Part shown: piece by piece, positions 39,974-50,949 of the stretch
How positions within the stretch are numbered: position 1 is the stretch's first letter
Layout: each line of letters opens with the position of its first letter
Source: CAZLMG01 sp964560765
Lineage (GTDB): Bacteria > Bdellovibrionota_B > Oligoflexia > Oligoflexales > CAZLMG01
Assembly (NCBI GenBank): GCA_964560765.1
Contig: CAZLMG010000002.1
Span: forward strand, 62,001-126,000
Direction: 5' to 3'
DNA length: 64,000 bases
Translations under genes and position numbers: made by a program
The notes under the pieces: generated by a model
Seen by the model: the letters and a program-made list of their open reading frames with translations, nothing else
The model's database searches: none
Told to the model about the DNA's origin: nothing

Positions 39974-41272
39974 GTGACCAACTTGCAACTCCAAACCTGG
40001 AAAGTCTCCGACCGAGCAGCTGGCAAAATTCGCGGTGGCTATCCTTGGATCTTTGCCAACGAATTGGCGCACAGCCCCAAGGGAACCAACCCGGGCTCCT
40101 TGGTCGAAGTGGTTGATCGTCGTGGTCAATTGCTCGGCACGGCCTACGCTAACCCCCATTCACTCATCGCCGGCCGAATCGTAGAGCGTGGGCGCACCCT
40201 TTTGAGCATCGATATGGAGTGGCTGGCGGCAAAACTGGTGCACGCGGCCAAACTGCGCCGGTACCTTGGTCGCCTCGGCTCAAGCTTTCGGCTCATTCAT
40301 AGCGAGAATGATGGGCTACCAGGATTGGTCATTGATTGTTTTCGCAATGAGCACTTCGCCGTTTTTGCTATCGAAGTGAATACAGCCGGCGCGGAAGCCT
40401 TGTTCGCTCCCCACCTGCAGCCAGCCCTCGAGCAGTTGGTGCAAGCGCTAGAGAGCATGTGCCCAGATTTTCCAAAATGGGCAAGCTGCAGCGTCATCCA
40501 GCATCAGGACAGTCGTTTTCGTACTCAGGAAGGGCTGGAACAGCAGCCACTGCAAATCATCAAGCAGTCGACAGATGTAACGCTTGATGACTTCGCCATC
40601 ACTTTGCCTGCTCTGAACGGCTCCACATCGCTGCGGGCTGACCTTCTAGGCGGACAAAAGACTGGCTTCTTTCTCGATCAAGCGGACAATATTCTGGCGT
40701 TTCTACAGATACTGCAACGGCGTCAACCAGACCGGAACAAGGTCATCCGCATGGTCGATCTCTGCTGCTATGTTGGCCAGTGGTCTGTGCAGGTAGCAGA
40801 TCTCGCGCAAAAAATGGGTCTCCGCGTCGAGTTGACGCTTGTCGATGATTCGCGGACAGCGTTGGACCGGGCCAAAACGAATTTGATGAGGTTTGATTTT
40901 CCCGTGCACGACATCAAAGCGAACGTGCTGCGCGATTTACGCGGAAATTTCGACCGCCCCTTCGACGTCGTCATCTGCGATCCTCCAGCTTTTGTCAAAG
41001 GTCGCAAAGACAAGCCGCAAGCCCTGCAAGCTTACCAACGCTTGAACGGGGACGCCATGCAGCTAGTCGCACCAGATGGCTTGTATGTATCCTGCTCCTG
41101 CTCAGGTCTGGTAACAGACGAAGAGTTTACGGAGATGCTTGGCAACGCTGTCGGGCGCTCGAACGTGCCGATGGCTTGGATTGCGCGCGGGGGGCAGGCA
41201 GGCGACCACCCCATCCGCCTGGAGTTTCCGGAAGGAACTTATCTCAAATGCTGGATTGGCCAACGCCACTAG
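39974..41272 (+). CDS. RlmI/RlmK-like SAM-dependent rRNA (cytosine-5) methyltransferase
   Basis: A 432-residue protein with an N-terminal PUA RNA-binding domain (KIRGGYPWIFANEL), an EEHEE region with RLIHSENDGLPGLVID, and a Rossmann methyltransferase domain with QKTGFFLDQ, a motif I-like LCCYVGQW and DPPAF near residue 336. The C-terminal SCSCSG corresponds to the cysteine motif of this group. It most resembles RlmI (23S m5C1962) but the target site is not proven. The start is a GTG 29 bases after the HAD gene. Confidence 0.88.
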   Translation: MTNLQLQTWKVSDRAAGKIRGGYPWIFANELAHSPKGTNPGSLVEVVDRRGQLLGTAYANPHSLIAGRIVERGRTLLSIDMEWLAAKLVHAAKLRRYLGRLGSSFRLIHSENDGLPGLVIDCFRNEHFAVFAIEVNTAGAEALFAPHLQPALEQLVQALESMCPDFPKWASCSVIQHQDSRFRTQEGLEQQPLQIIKQSTDVTLDDFAITLPALNGSTSLRADLLGGQKTGFFLDQADNILAFLQILQRRQPDRNKVIRMVDLCCYVGQWSVQVADLAQKMGLRVELTLVDDSRTALDRAKTNLMRFDFPVHDIKANVLRDLRGNFDRPFDVVICDPPAFVKGRKDKPQALQAYQRLNGDAMQLVAPDGLYVSCSCSGLVTDEEFTEMLGNAVGRSNVPMAWIARGGQAGDHPIRLEFPEGTYLKCWIGQRH

Positions 41273-43119
41273 CTGGCGAAGGTCCAAAACCAGTTGCCGA
41301 TGGCCTCAAAGAATTCTGAGACGCTACTGCCACCGCCCATTCTTCGCATCAAGGGCAGGGCGTCGAGCGCGTCCGAGGCTTTGCCCGCAGAGATATTCAG
41401 TACCCGACAAGACTTTTCTAACTTCAGATCGCGAAACAAGCGTATGGTTGCTGGATCATCGTCAGGTAACAGCAAACCGATGCCGCGGACAATGCTGGGA
41501 TCCTTGCGCGAATGAGCCAAGATCGCTGTCGTGCCGTCTTTTTCATTCAAGCTGAATACATGCGTTTCAGGGTCGAAGGCACCATAGGTTCGCGCCATCC
41601 CGCCCCGCAGAACCTTGTCAAAGTACTGACGAAGTTTTCCCTGTGCGGCTTCGTTGACTTCCAACCGCGCGAAGCGCTGACTGATGACACGCAAACGCTC
41701 CTTGAATAAGGAGATCAGCCCCACCGAGCCTTGTTGCTCACCCGTAACGTCTAACTCTGAGGGCGCCACCTGCCGCTGCAAATACGGTGAAGACAATTCT
41801 GCCAACTCGACCAAAAAGCGCTGGCGAATTTGCTTTTTGGTGCACCACCCCGGCTTTGGCACCAATCGTATGCACCACTTGTAGACCGAGTCGACCATGC
41901 TAGTTTCATCATTAGGGTGCATCAAATAATCCAGCAATCCATTGAGGGTATAACTTTCGCCATCAGTCCCTTGAGTCGAGGTGAAAATGGAGTCCTTCAT
42001 GTAATAGAACGGATCTTCGATGCTGCGAATGGGGTCGATGGTTTTGCCGGCCAAGACGCGCGCTTGTAGGCTTGTTCGAAACGCGTCAGCATCATGAATG
42101 ACAATCTCTCCCGTCAAACGATTATTGCGATTAACGACGAAGGCATAATTTTGCGAATGCATCTCACCGATCATCATCTCCTCGAAAAAAAGGTACATGG
42201 TGATATTCGCGATCGGACGAAATACTTTTTCAGTAACGACCTCCAGTGGCTCTGAACTCCCCGCTACGATCTCAGTCAATCGTTCAGGACGCAGGACCGC
42301 ATATCCAGGTTCGACGCGACGGCCGCCACCGGCAGTATAGGGTTCCAATAATTCGCGATAAACAAATCCCGCATCAGTACCATCCGGCACACCGACAACC
42401 CACTCTCCAGAAAAGTCGAATCTATGCTTCTTCTTGGCTGACGCAGGAATCGCCGCCATTAGGCGCGTTACCGACTCAGCACGCGCCATCTTTTTTGCGG
42501 GATTCAGGCGACTGCCGTTGATATCGATGCCGTAGAGGCTGACTTTTGCGTGAAAAAATTTGTTGAGGCTATCCGGGACATCCATGGACCCAGCACCGCC
42601 GGTGGGCCGAGGCCTTGATGTCTGCCAAGCAACGAGTGAACGTACCGAGGCGGTTGTCGCCCCTTGATGTTCAAATTTGAATCCACCATTCTTTGCTGCG
42701 ATCTCCTGGAAGGCCTTTTCCTTAACTGAGTAGGGATGCAGGATCATGCGGATGTGTTGCTTACCGTCGATTTCCACAATCGCCAATTTTTGAATGTGCT
42801 TTGGAGCGTCCTTGACCCGCGAAACAAACCGCCAATTGCGAGGGGTCACGGCCACATCAATGGAAGGCAGCCAGAAGACGTTACCCTTTCCGGGTGCAAA
42901 CGGACCGAGTTCTGCCAACTCCTTCGCGATCGTGGATGCATAGGGATTATTGTATTGCGCATCGTAAAGGTAACGGCGGAGACTTGAGTTCGGAATGGCG
43001 TCGATCTTGCCGACAACGAAAGTTTCCCAAATAGGGTCTGCAGGATTTGGTTTAGCCAAAACATCCGAAGACGCCAGGAACCATACCAGCATTGACCAGA
43101 CTACGCTGCGACGGAGCAT
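41269..43119 (-). CDS. Exported IucA/IucC- or FhuF-like protein
   Basis: A 616-residue protein whose N-terminus is a good signal peptide (LRRSVVWSMLVWFLASSDVLA, cleavage before KPNP); GGAGGGG precedes the ATG by four bases. Further on are blocks like those of IucA/IucC siderophore synthetases and FhuF-like reductases: a basic Thr/Ser-Arg stretch (ATTASVRSLV), HAKVSLYGIDINGSR, and EMHSQNYAFVVNRNN followed by IVIHDADAF. These enzymes normally use ATP in the cytoplasm, so an exported version is odd. The resemblance is by motif reading and not proven. Divergent from the GGD-repeat gene. Confidence 0.68.
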   Translation of the reverse strand: MLRRSVVWSMLVWFLASSDVLAKPNPADPIWETFVVGKIDAIPNSSLRRYLYDAQYNNPYASTIAKELAELGPFAPGKGNVFWLPSIDVAVTPRNWRFVSRVKDAPKHIQKLAIVEIDGKQHIRMILHPYSVKEKAFQEIAAKNGGFKFEHQGATTASVRSLVAWQTSRPRPTGGAGSMDVPDSLNKFFHAKVSLYGIDINGSRLNPAKKMARAESVTRLMAAIPASAKKKHRFDFSGEWVVGVPDGTDAGFVYRELLEPYTAGGGRRVEPGYAVLRPERLTEIVAGSSEPLEVVTEKVFRPIANITMYLFFEEMMIGEMHSQNYAFVVNRNNRLTGEIVIHDADAFRTSLQARVLAGKTIDPIRSIEDPFYYMKDSIFTSTQGTDGESYTLNGLLDYLMHPNDETSMVDSVYKWCIRLVPKPGWCTKKQIRQRFLVELAELSSPYLQRQVAPSELDVTGEQQGSVGLISLFKERLRVISQRFARLEVNEAAQGKLRQYFDKVLRGGMARTYGAFDPETHVFSLNEKDGTTAILAHSRKDPSIVRGIGLLLPDDDPATIRLFRDLKLEKSCRVLNISAGKASDALDALPLMRRMGGGSSVSEFFEAIGNWFWTFAS

Positions 43120-43228
43120 CGCCCCTCCAAATAAGCTCGTATTTTTACCACCATTGTAGCACATCGCCACCATCCAGAAGCGGCCATGTCGTCGCAAATA
43201 GTTGTTTTATATTAAGCAGTTACAATGT

Positions 43229-43267
43229 TCACTCAAGCGCCGAGCTGCCGAACCGATACTTGAGTGA
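43229..43267 (+). promoter_or_regulatory. Nine-base inverted repeat in the leader of the GGD-repeat lipoprotein gene
   Basis: TCACTCAAG and CTTGAGTGA are perfect complements separated by 21 bases, ending two bases before the AGGAGG ribosome-binding site (43270-43275). Within it TCAAG (43233-43237) and CCGATA (43253-43258) form a weaker FliA-like pair. It may be a leader hairpin or an operator. Confidence 0.55.
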
Positions 43268-43282
43268 CTAGGAGGCCGCCCT

Positions 43283-45435
<2,153 letters not shown>

Positions 45436-45444
45436 TCCGTAAAA

Positions 45445-45471
45445 GGCACAGTCAATTCCCCCGGCTGTGCC
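45445..45471 (+). terminator. Hairpin after the GGD-repeat lipoprotein gene
   Basis: GGCACAG and CTGTGCC pair perfectly around a 13-base loop, starting ten bases after the stop. No T-run follows, so termination strength is uncertain. Confidence 0.45.
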
Positions 45472-45599
45472 GAAGTTGTAGCCACGGCATGAAAAATGTT
45501 ACTTGTTATTTCAGGATCTTAAATCCGGATCTCAACTTGCATTCCGAAGTTGAAGAAGCCAGCGCTTCGTCAATGACTCGCACTGGGAAAGGATTCCAA

Positions 45600-46094
45600 A
45601 TGCGATCCATCGGTGTCATCAACATGGGCTTAGTAATTGTTTTCACCGTCCATACGGCCTGCGGATCCGAGCCGAAGAGCCCACCTGCCAAGAAGCAGCC
45701 GGCCGTTCAGCAGCCTCAGGGACCGTCAACTTTTATAGGAACAGGCCAAGGCCAGCAAAACTTCGGCAACCAACCTCCAGTGACGGCCACGCCCCCCAAT
45801 CAAACAATCCCCGGCCAATACACGTTACCCCCCAATAGCGATGGTTGCCTGCAGCAAATCATGGGGGTCCTATCCGGTTTTTCGGGGACGCCCTTACAAG
45901 GTCAGACGCCCAACAACAATGCTCAGCTAAACCAGCTTTTGCAGCAGTATCTCCCCGCTTTGAGTGGCTCTGGCATTGATATGAATCAGATATCCTCAAT
46001 GCTGGGAGGGACGAATTGCAGCAGTTTACTCTCGCAGTTTGGCGGCGGCAGTACGCTCCCCGGAACCACACCACCCATGACTTCCGGTCCATAG
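45600..46094 (+). CDS. Gln/Pro/Gly-rich lipoprotein
   Basis: A 164-residue predicted lipoprotein. ATG 45600 with AAAGGA upstream gives a signal ending in HTACGS, lipid site near residue 19. The mature chain is low-complexity (Pro, Gln, Gly, Asn) with two cysteines and a QLNQLLQQYLPALSGSGIDM helix. Similar in composition and size to the Gln-rich lipoprotein at 14836 but without clear sequence match. Probably a flexible envelope protein. It lies downstream of the GGD-repeat lipoprotein and convergent with glk. Confidence 0.72.
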   Translation: MRSIGVINMGLVIVFTVHTACGSEPKSPPAKKQPAVQQPQGPSTFIGTGQGQQNFGNQPPVTATPPNQTIPGQYTLPPNSDGCLQQIMGVLSGFSGTPLQGQTPNNNAQLNQLLQQYLPALSGSGIDMNQISSMLGGTNCSSLLSQFGGGSTLPGTTPPMTSGP

Positions 46095-46152
46095 CGCAAG
46101 CACTTGCTAACCGTACGGGCGATTATTGCGAAGAAATATGATGTATGCAGGG

Positions 46153-47133
46153 TCAGACAGTGAGCGCACGCCTGACCACCATCAATCCCCCGCGCAGGGC
46201 AGCTTGCGGATTGGTAATGACGTGAACCGGGATCTCCGACAGCAAGGCAGAAAATCGGCCCTTGCGATCGAACGCCTCAAGAAATGCTGGTTCTTTGAGC
46301 CAATCTAAAAGCTTAGGCGCAATACCACCGCCCACGTACATACCTCCCACCGCCAAAGCCTTTAACGCCAGGTCTCCAGCTTCCCGGCCATACAGAGTCG
46401 CAAAAAGGCCAACGGTTGCTATCGCTAAAGGACAGCCTGCTATCGCAGCCTCACTGACAGCCGGAGCAAAATCCAGCGTACCGTATAGCGGTCTGGCAAT
46501 GGGAACCTTGACTGCGTCAGCACCTCGTTCAAGCAAAAAGCGATACAAGTTCTCAAAACCCAGTTTGCCAGAAACGAGACGCTCCCAGCTCACATGCGCA
46601 TGCTCACGCTGCGCAAAACGCAAAAGTTCAATCTCCAGCTCATTACCGGGCGCAAATCCTGTATGCCCACCTTCGGTAGCAAAGGGATGAAACTGGCTCC
46701 CATCCCAGTGCACAATACACTCGCCAAGCCCTGTTCCCGCCGCGATCAGCGCTCGATTCCCCGGTCGTGAAACACCATGTCGCAGAGTGACAACATCTTC
46801 CGAACGCAGATGTTCAAGGGCATGCCCCTGGGCTTCTAAATCGTTGAGCAAAAAAACATGTGCGCATCCAGTCTGGGCCCGGAGCTCAGAACAATCCAGT
46901 ACCCATGGCAGGTTGGTTGCGGTACAGCGGCCCGCAAAGACGGGTCCAGCGACTCCAACCGCGAGGGCCGTAGGTGCCGCATTCTCTTCGGCTAAAAAAG
47001 CTGAAACGACCGCCGCAAACGACGAGTAATCGCCATTGAGAAACCGTCGCTGCCGGATCGGCTCCATCCCGCCAAGCAACGGAAACGTTGCGAGGGTACA
47101 CTTCGTACCGCCTACATCGGCGACAAGAATCAT
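46153..47133 (-). CDS. glk: Glucokinase
   Basis: Phosphorylates glucose with ATP; a cytoplasmic enzyme of the Glk/ROK-related family B. The N-terminal phosphate-binding loop is VADVGGTKCTLA. Sugar-binding and catalytic motifs are LLNDLEAQ, GTGLGE, EGGHTGFAP, and GGGIAPK near residue 268. Length 326 is typical of proteobacterial Glk. It lies seven bases after ugd on the same strand, so both are probably one transcript supplying glucose-6-phosphate and UDP-glucuronate precursors. Confidence 0.95.
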   Translation of the reverse strand: MILVADVGGTKCTLATFPLLGGMEPIRQRRFLNGDYSSFAAVVSAFLAEENAAPTALAVGVAGPVFAGRCTATNLPWVLDCSELRAQTGCAHVFLLNDLEAQGHALEHLRSEDVVTLRHGVSRPGNRALIAAGTGLGECIVHWDGSQFHPFATEGGHTGFAPGNELEIELLRFAQREHAHVSWERLVSGKLGFENLYRFLLERGADAVKVPIARPLYGTLDFAPAVSEAAIAGCPLAIATVGLFATLYGREAGDLALKALAVGGMYVGGGIAPKLLDWLKEPAFLEAFDRKGRFSALLSEIPVHVITNPQAALRGGLMVVRRALTV

Positions 47134-47140
47134 GGCGCCC

Positions 47141-48481
47141 TTACTTTGTTTGAACCTGTGGACGACCGACGCAGTAATAAGTGAAAGCCTGATCTGCTAA
47201 GGATTCTGAGTCGTATTGGTTGCGCAAGTCAAAGACGACTTTTGCGCGCATCTGCTGACCGAGCTTCTGCCAATTTGGTCGACGATATTGATTCCACTCA
47301 GTTACCAGGAGCAAGCCATCGGCACCAGCTGCAGCAGCATATCCACTATCGGCATAGGTCAAGCGGGCTTTTTCACCAAATCCGCGCCGGAAACTGTCAA
47401 TTGCCTCAGGATCATGTGCCACCACACTGGCACCATGATCCAAGAGATACTGGATGATTGTCATCGCCGGAGCTTCCCGAACATCGTCAGTGCCTGGCTT
47501 AAATGCCAAGCCCCAAACTGCCAAGGTCTTGCCTTGCAAATTATCACCAAAATGCTGCGTGACCTTTCTTGCGACGAATTCCTTTTGGTCTTTATTGGCC
47601 TGCCACACCGCCTCCAGCACCCCAAGTCGACAATCCCGCTGCCGCGCTGTCATGATCAAGGCACTCACATCCTTAGGAAAGCAAGAGCCTCCAAATCCTG
47701 GCCCCGCATACAGGAACTTCCGACCGATGCGCGGGTCTGAGCCCATACCAGCACGAACCGAGTCGATGTTGGCCCCAACGTTTTCGCACAAGCGAGACAG
47801 CTCGTTCATGAAACTAATGCGAGTCGCCAGCATGCAGTTGGCAGCATACTTGGTCAGCTCGGAAGAGCGTCGCTCCATGATGATTAACTTTGACGGATCA
47901 TCTAGGGTAAACGGACGATAAATCTTGCGCAGAAGCTTTTCCATCGCCGGGTCGCTCACACCGCCAACAATGCGGTCTGGCTTCATAAAGTCTTCAATGG
48001 CAGCGCCTTCTTTGAGGAATTCGGGGTTGGACGCGACATGACAAGCATACTTGACACCTCGGCGAGAAAACTCCGCACGGACAGCTGCCTCGACTTGATC
48101 GCACGTACCAACGGGTACTGTGGACTTCACAATGACAAAGACATCACGCGTGGCTTCACTGCCAATCGTCTTGGCAACAGCCATGACATGCTGGAGATCA
48201 GCCGAACCATCCTCACCTTCCGGGGTGCCGACCGCAATCATGACCGCTTCGGCTCCAGGCAGGGCTGAAGATAAGTTCGTGCTAAACGTGATTCGCCCGT
48301 GTTCGACGTTGTTGCGAATCATGTCCTCAAGGCCGGGCTCGAAAATCGGCACTCGGCCATCGCGCAGCATTTGAATCTTTCGCTCGTCGACATCGACACA
48401 AGTGACGTGATGGCCCACATCCGCCAAACATGTCCCGGTAACAAGTCCCACATAGCCGGTACCGACAATTGCGATTTCCAT
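47141..48481 (-). CDS. ugd: UDP-glucose 6-dehydrogenase
   Basis: Oxidises UDP-glucose to UDP-glucuronate with two NAD+. The Rossmann loop is GTGYVGLVTG at the start; the catalytic cysteine is in GFGGSCFPKD near residue 262; ASNPEFLKEG and the C-terminal FDLRN motif are also family-conserved. Length 446 is standard for the bacterial form. UDP-glucuronate feeds surface polysaccharide made by enzymes such as those encoded at 53-56 kb. First gene of the ugd-glk pair. Confidence 0.97.
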   Translation of the reverse strand: MEIAIVGTGYVGLVTGTCLADVGHHVTCVDVDERKIQMLRDGRVPIFEPGLEDMIRNNVEHGRITFSTNLSSALPGAEAVMIAVGTPEGEDGSADLQHVMAVAKTIGSEATRDVFVIVKSTVPVGTCDQVEAAVRAEFSRRGVKYACHVASNPEFLKEGAAIEDFMKPDRIVGGVSDPAMEKLLRKIYRPFTLDDPSKLIIMERRSSELTKYAANCMLATRISFMNELSRLCENVGANIDSVRAGMGSDPRIGRKFLYAGPGFGGSCFPKDVSALIMTARQRDCRLGVLEAVWQANKDQKEFVARKVTQHFGDNLQGKTLAVWGLAFKPGTDDVREAPAMTIIQYLLDHGASVVAHDPEAIDSFRRGFGEKARLTYADSGYAAAAGADGLLLVTEWNQYRRPNWQKLGQQMRAKVVFDLRNQYDSESLADQAFTYYCVGRPQVQTK

Positions 48482-48575
48482 CTAAATCCCCTCAATTATC
48501 CAATGCAGAAGGACTGTTATAGCGCCACGGGGTTATTCTAGGCAACAAGATACGTGGTGATCCGGGGCAGGGCGG

Positions 48576-48584
48576 TGCTATACT
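48576..48584 (+). promoter_or_regulatory. Extended -10 promoter of the diguanylate cyclase gene
   Basis: TGCTATACT, an extended -10 element, about 65 bases before the ATG at 48650. No -35 hexamer is evident. Confidence 0.5.
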
Positions 48585-48649
48585 GGAACGTCGCTTGATC
48601 ATTCGCATATCAGCTGACCTGCTGATTCTCCTTGGAGTGCCGTAGTCGC

Positions 48650-49534
48650 ATGTCTGACGACAAGACCATCATTACCGACGCCGTGAACCTGACGATCCTG
48701 CAGCCACCGAAGCGCCGTCGCGCCTGTTTGGTTCAATACAACGGCGCCTCACTCGGTAAGCGATATATCTTGGAAGGGCAGGAAATCGTCATCGGCAGGG
48801 CGCCGAAAGCCGATATTTGCATTCCTGAAGACACCTTGTCCAAAGTGCACGCCAAATGTTTGCAAGCCGGCGACAAAGTCCACCTCGAAGATCTCAACAG
48901 CACGAACGGCACGTTTTTGAACGACCAACGCGTGACGGCCCGCGTTGGACTTTGTGATGGCGACATCATCCGCCTCGGGTCCATCCTCTTCAAGTTCTTC
49001 GCTCATGACAATATCGAGAACGTGTTTCACGATAAGATTTATCGCATGGCGACGATTGATGCGGGCACACAGATTTTCAATAAAAAGTATTTGCTTGAGA
49101 CTCTTGATTCAGAGTTTCGCTTCAGTCGCACGTACGATCGTCCCATGTCTCTTATCCTTTACGACCTGGACTTTTTCAAAAAGATGAATGACGTCAACGG
49201 CCACAATGCCGGCGACTTTATTCTGAAAGAAAGTTCGCAAATCGCTAAATCCGCCATACGCAAGGATGACATCTTGGCTCGCTTTGGCGGTGAGGAATTC
49301 TGCATCATATTGCCCAACACGGACGCCAAGACCGCTTATGATCTTGCCGAGCGCATCCGGCGAAAGGTAGAAGGACATACGTTTCAGTTCGATGGCAAGC
49401 AGCTGAAGCAGACCATCTCCATGGGGGTATCCCAACTTTCGTCGGCATTTGCCTCACCTCAGGATTTGCTGGCAGATGCAGACCGCAAGCTCTACAAGTC
49501 GAAGCATGCGGGCCGAAATCGAGTGACGATTTGA
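48650..49534 (+). CDS. FHA-GGDEF diguanylate cyclase (DgcB-like)
   Basis: Makes the second messenger c-di-GMP. Residues about 22-112 are an FHA phosphothreonine-binding domain (IVIGRAPKADICIPE, LSKVHAK, DLNSTNGTFLNDQRV). Residues about 130-292 are a GGDEF domain whose active site reads GGEEF. Five residues upstream is RKDD, a full RxxD inhibitory site, so product feedback is expected. The short N-terminus contains Thr residues (DKTIIT) that could be phosphorylated and bound by the FHA domain, as reported for Bdellovibrio DgcB, which has the same domain order and is needed for prey invasion. No membrane segment. Confidence 0.93.
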   Translation: MSDDKTIITDAVNLTILQPPKRRRACLVQYNGASLGKRYILEGQEIVIGRAPKADICIPEDTLSKVHAKCLQAGDKVHLEDLNSTNGTFLNDQRVTARVGLCDGDIIRLGSILFKFFAHDNIENVFHDKIYRMATIDAGTQIFNKKYLLETLDSEFRFSRTYDRPMSLILYDLDFFKKMNDVNGHNAGDFILKESSQIAKSAIRKDDILARFGGEEFCIILPNTDAKTAYDLAERIRRKVEGHTFQFDGKQLKQTISMGVSQLSSAFASPQDLLADADRKLYKSKHAGRNRVTI

Positions 49535-49593
49535 TAGCCTGAATGGCAATTGATTGCTAAAATCCCTATAACTATCGCTTGGGGGACTTCAGC

Positions 49594-50190
49594 ATGATCC
49601 ATTCGACCACCAGCCGGTGCCGTCTCGGCCTAATAGCCCTGCTTCTGACAGCAACCGCCTGTGTGCACAACAACGACCTCCAAGTCAGCAAGAGTCCGGC
49701 GCCGGACGACGATTCAGATTATTACCCCGTGTACGAAAGCTTCACCCGCAATGTACAGATCTATGTCGATTTTGAAACGCGCTTCCACTTAACTTCGACT
49801 TTCTTGTCACCCGAGTTCCGCCAGGCATATGCGAAACGCTATCAAAGAATGTTTGAATCACCACAGCCAGCTCTACAAGAGGCCTCGGACAAGACCGGGT
49901 TTTTTGTAACCATTTTTTCACCTGCGCCCCAGACTCTTGACCTGGAAGACGAGGGGCTCTGGAGCATCATACTGAAGTCGCCTGCCGGCGAGAGCAAGCC
50001 CGTGCTGGTGCGTCGGCTGGACAACAAGGATCGATGGGAGCCGTTCTTTGTTAACGTCAACAAATGGACGCGCGAGTATCTCGTCCTTTTTGACGCTCCC
50101 AGTAACGAAACCTCCGAGCGTTTGGTGGCAAAAAAGTCAATTAATCTGGTATTTGCCAATGCGGACGCCAAGGTTACATTGCAGTGGTAA
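49594..50190 (+). CDS. Hypothetical lipoprotein
   Basis: A 198-residue predicted lipoprotein: ATG 49594 has GGGGG eight bases upstream and gives a signal ending LLTATAC (lipid site near residue 23), followed by an Asp-rich spacer. The mature domain is mixed alpha/beta with conserved-looking aromatic and Pro residues (FLSPEFRQAYAKRYQRMF, FVTIFSPAPQTLD). No cysteines beyond the lipid site. A TATAAC -10-like box precedes it. Could follow the cyclase gene in one transcript. Family not recognised. Confidence 0.72.
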   Translation: MIHSTTSRCRLGLIALLLTATACVHNNDLQVSKSPAPDDDSDYYPVYESFTRNVQIYVDFETRFHLTSTFLSPEFRQAYAKRYQRMFESPQPALQEASDKTGFFVTIFSPAPQTLDLEDEGLWSIILKSPAGESKPVLVRRLDNKDRWEPFFVNVNKWTREYLVLFDAPSNETSERLVAKKSINLVFANADAKVTLQW

Positions 50191-50261
50191 ATTGGCCTAA
50201 GATTTGGTTGGTATTTCACGAAGATTGCATAATTGCCTTCAGCCAGTGGAAGGGAAGCATA

Positions 50262-50292
50262 GGGAAAATTGCCGATGCCGCAGCAATTTCCC
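50262..50292. repeat. Inverted repeat of ten base pairs in the gap after the lipoprotein gene
   Basis: GGGAAAATTGC and GCAATTTCCC pair perfectly except for one bulged A, around a ten-base loop. It is not followed by a T-run, and may be a terminator, an RNA element or an operator. Confidence 0.45.
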
Positions 50293-50412
50293 AAAAACCT
50301 TGCCTGACAAGGATTTGACACACCGCGATGCCTGCCTGCTAGAATAAATCTAAGACAATCAAGACATAAAATTTGGTACGCGCGAGCGACGAATCTTGAG
50401 AGGAGCCCCTCG

Positions 50413-50868
50413 ATGCCGAGATTCAGTCATACGGACTTAGTGTCCGAATTGGTTGAGCTGTGCAACACCCTGCTGTCGGATGTTCGGCAGCAATTGGACT
50501 TCTATCGATTCAGCGTTTACAAGCACGAAACCGCCGCCCTCATCAGCGGTAAGGTGCAACAATTGCGTCTCATCGTCGAACTTTTGGGTGACGACTTGGC
50601 CATGGAGCCATTTCGCGATCACGACGCGGTTGTGGATGCCACAAATGGCAACAATGCGCTGGGCGAGTGCTCGTTTTCTGGTCGGACCAGTCGCCTGATG
50701 ACAGCCCTTACCGCTTGCCTCAGCGATATGCCGACTCGTGTCCAGGCGCAGCATCGCGCCCATGAGCAAGAACGTACTTTCATGAACTCGGTCCAGGCGC
50801 GGCGATGCGAGTTGTCGCAAATGTGCCCGCACGGCTCGCGTCAATGGTCCTTTTTTCAATCCGTATAG
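50413..50868 (+). CDS. Small soluble helical protein of unknown function
   Basis: A 151-residue protein with GAGGAG about nine bases before the ATG. The N-terminal half is strongly helical (LVSELVELCNTLLSDVRQQLDFY, HETAALISGKVQQLRLIVELL) and has four cysteines in all. It lacks a signal peptide. A TTGACA (50315-50320) and TAGAAT (50340-50345) lie upstream with a long spacer of 19. No family recognised; possible regulatory or scaffold protein. Confidence 0.6.
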   Translation: MPRFSHTDLVSELVELCNTLLSDVRQQLDFYRFSVYKHETAALISGKVQQLRLIVELLGDDLAMEPFRDHDAVVDATNGNNALGECSFSGRTSRLMTALTACLSDMPTRVQAQHRAHEQERTFMNSVQARRCELSQMCPHGSRQWSFFQSV

Positions 50869-50949
50869 ATCAAAGAGCTTGTTGACCTAGCCTCGCCTGC
50901 GGCGCCGGGATCATGATTCGTTTTGACTCTACAATAGAAAGGTTGTGTC

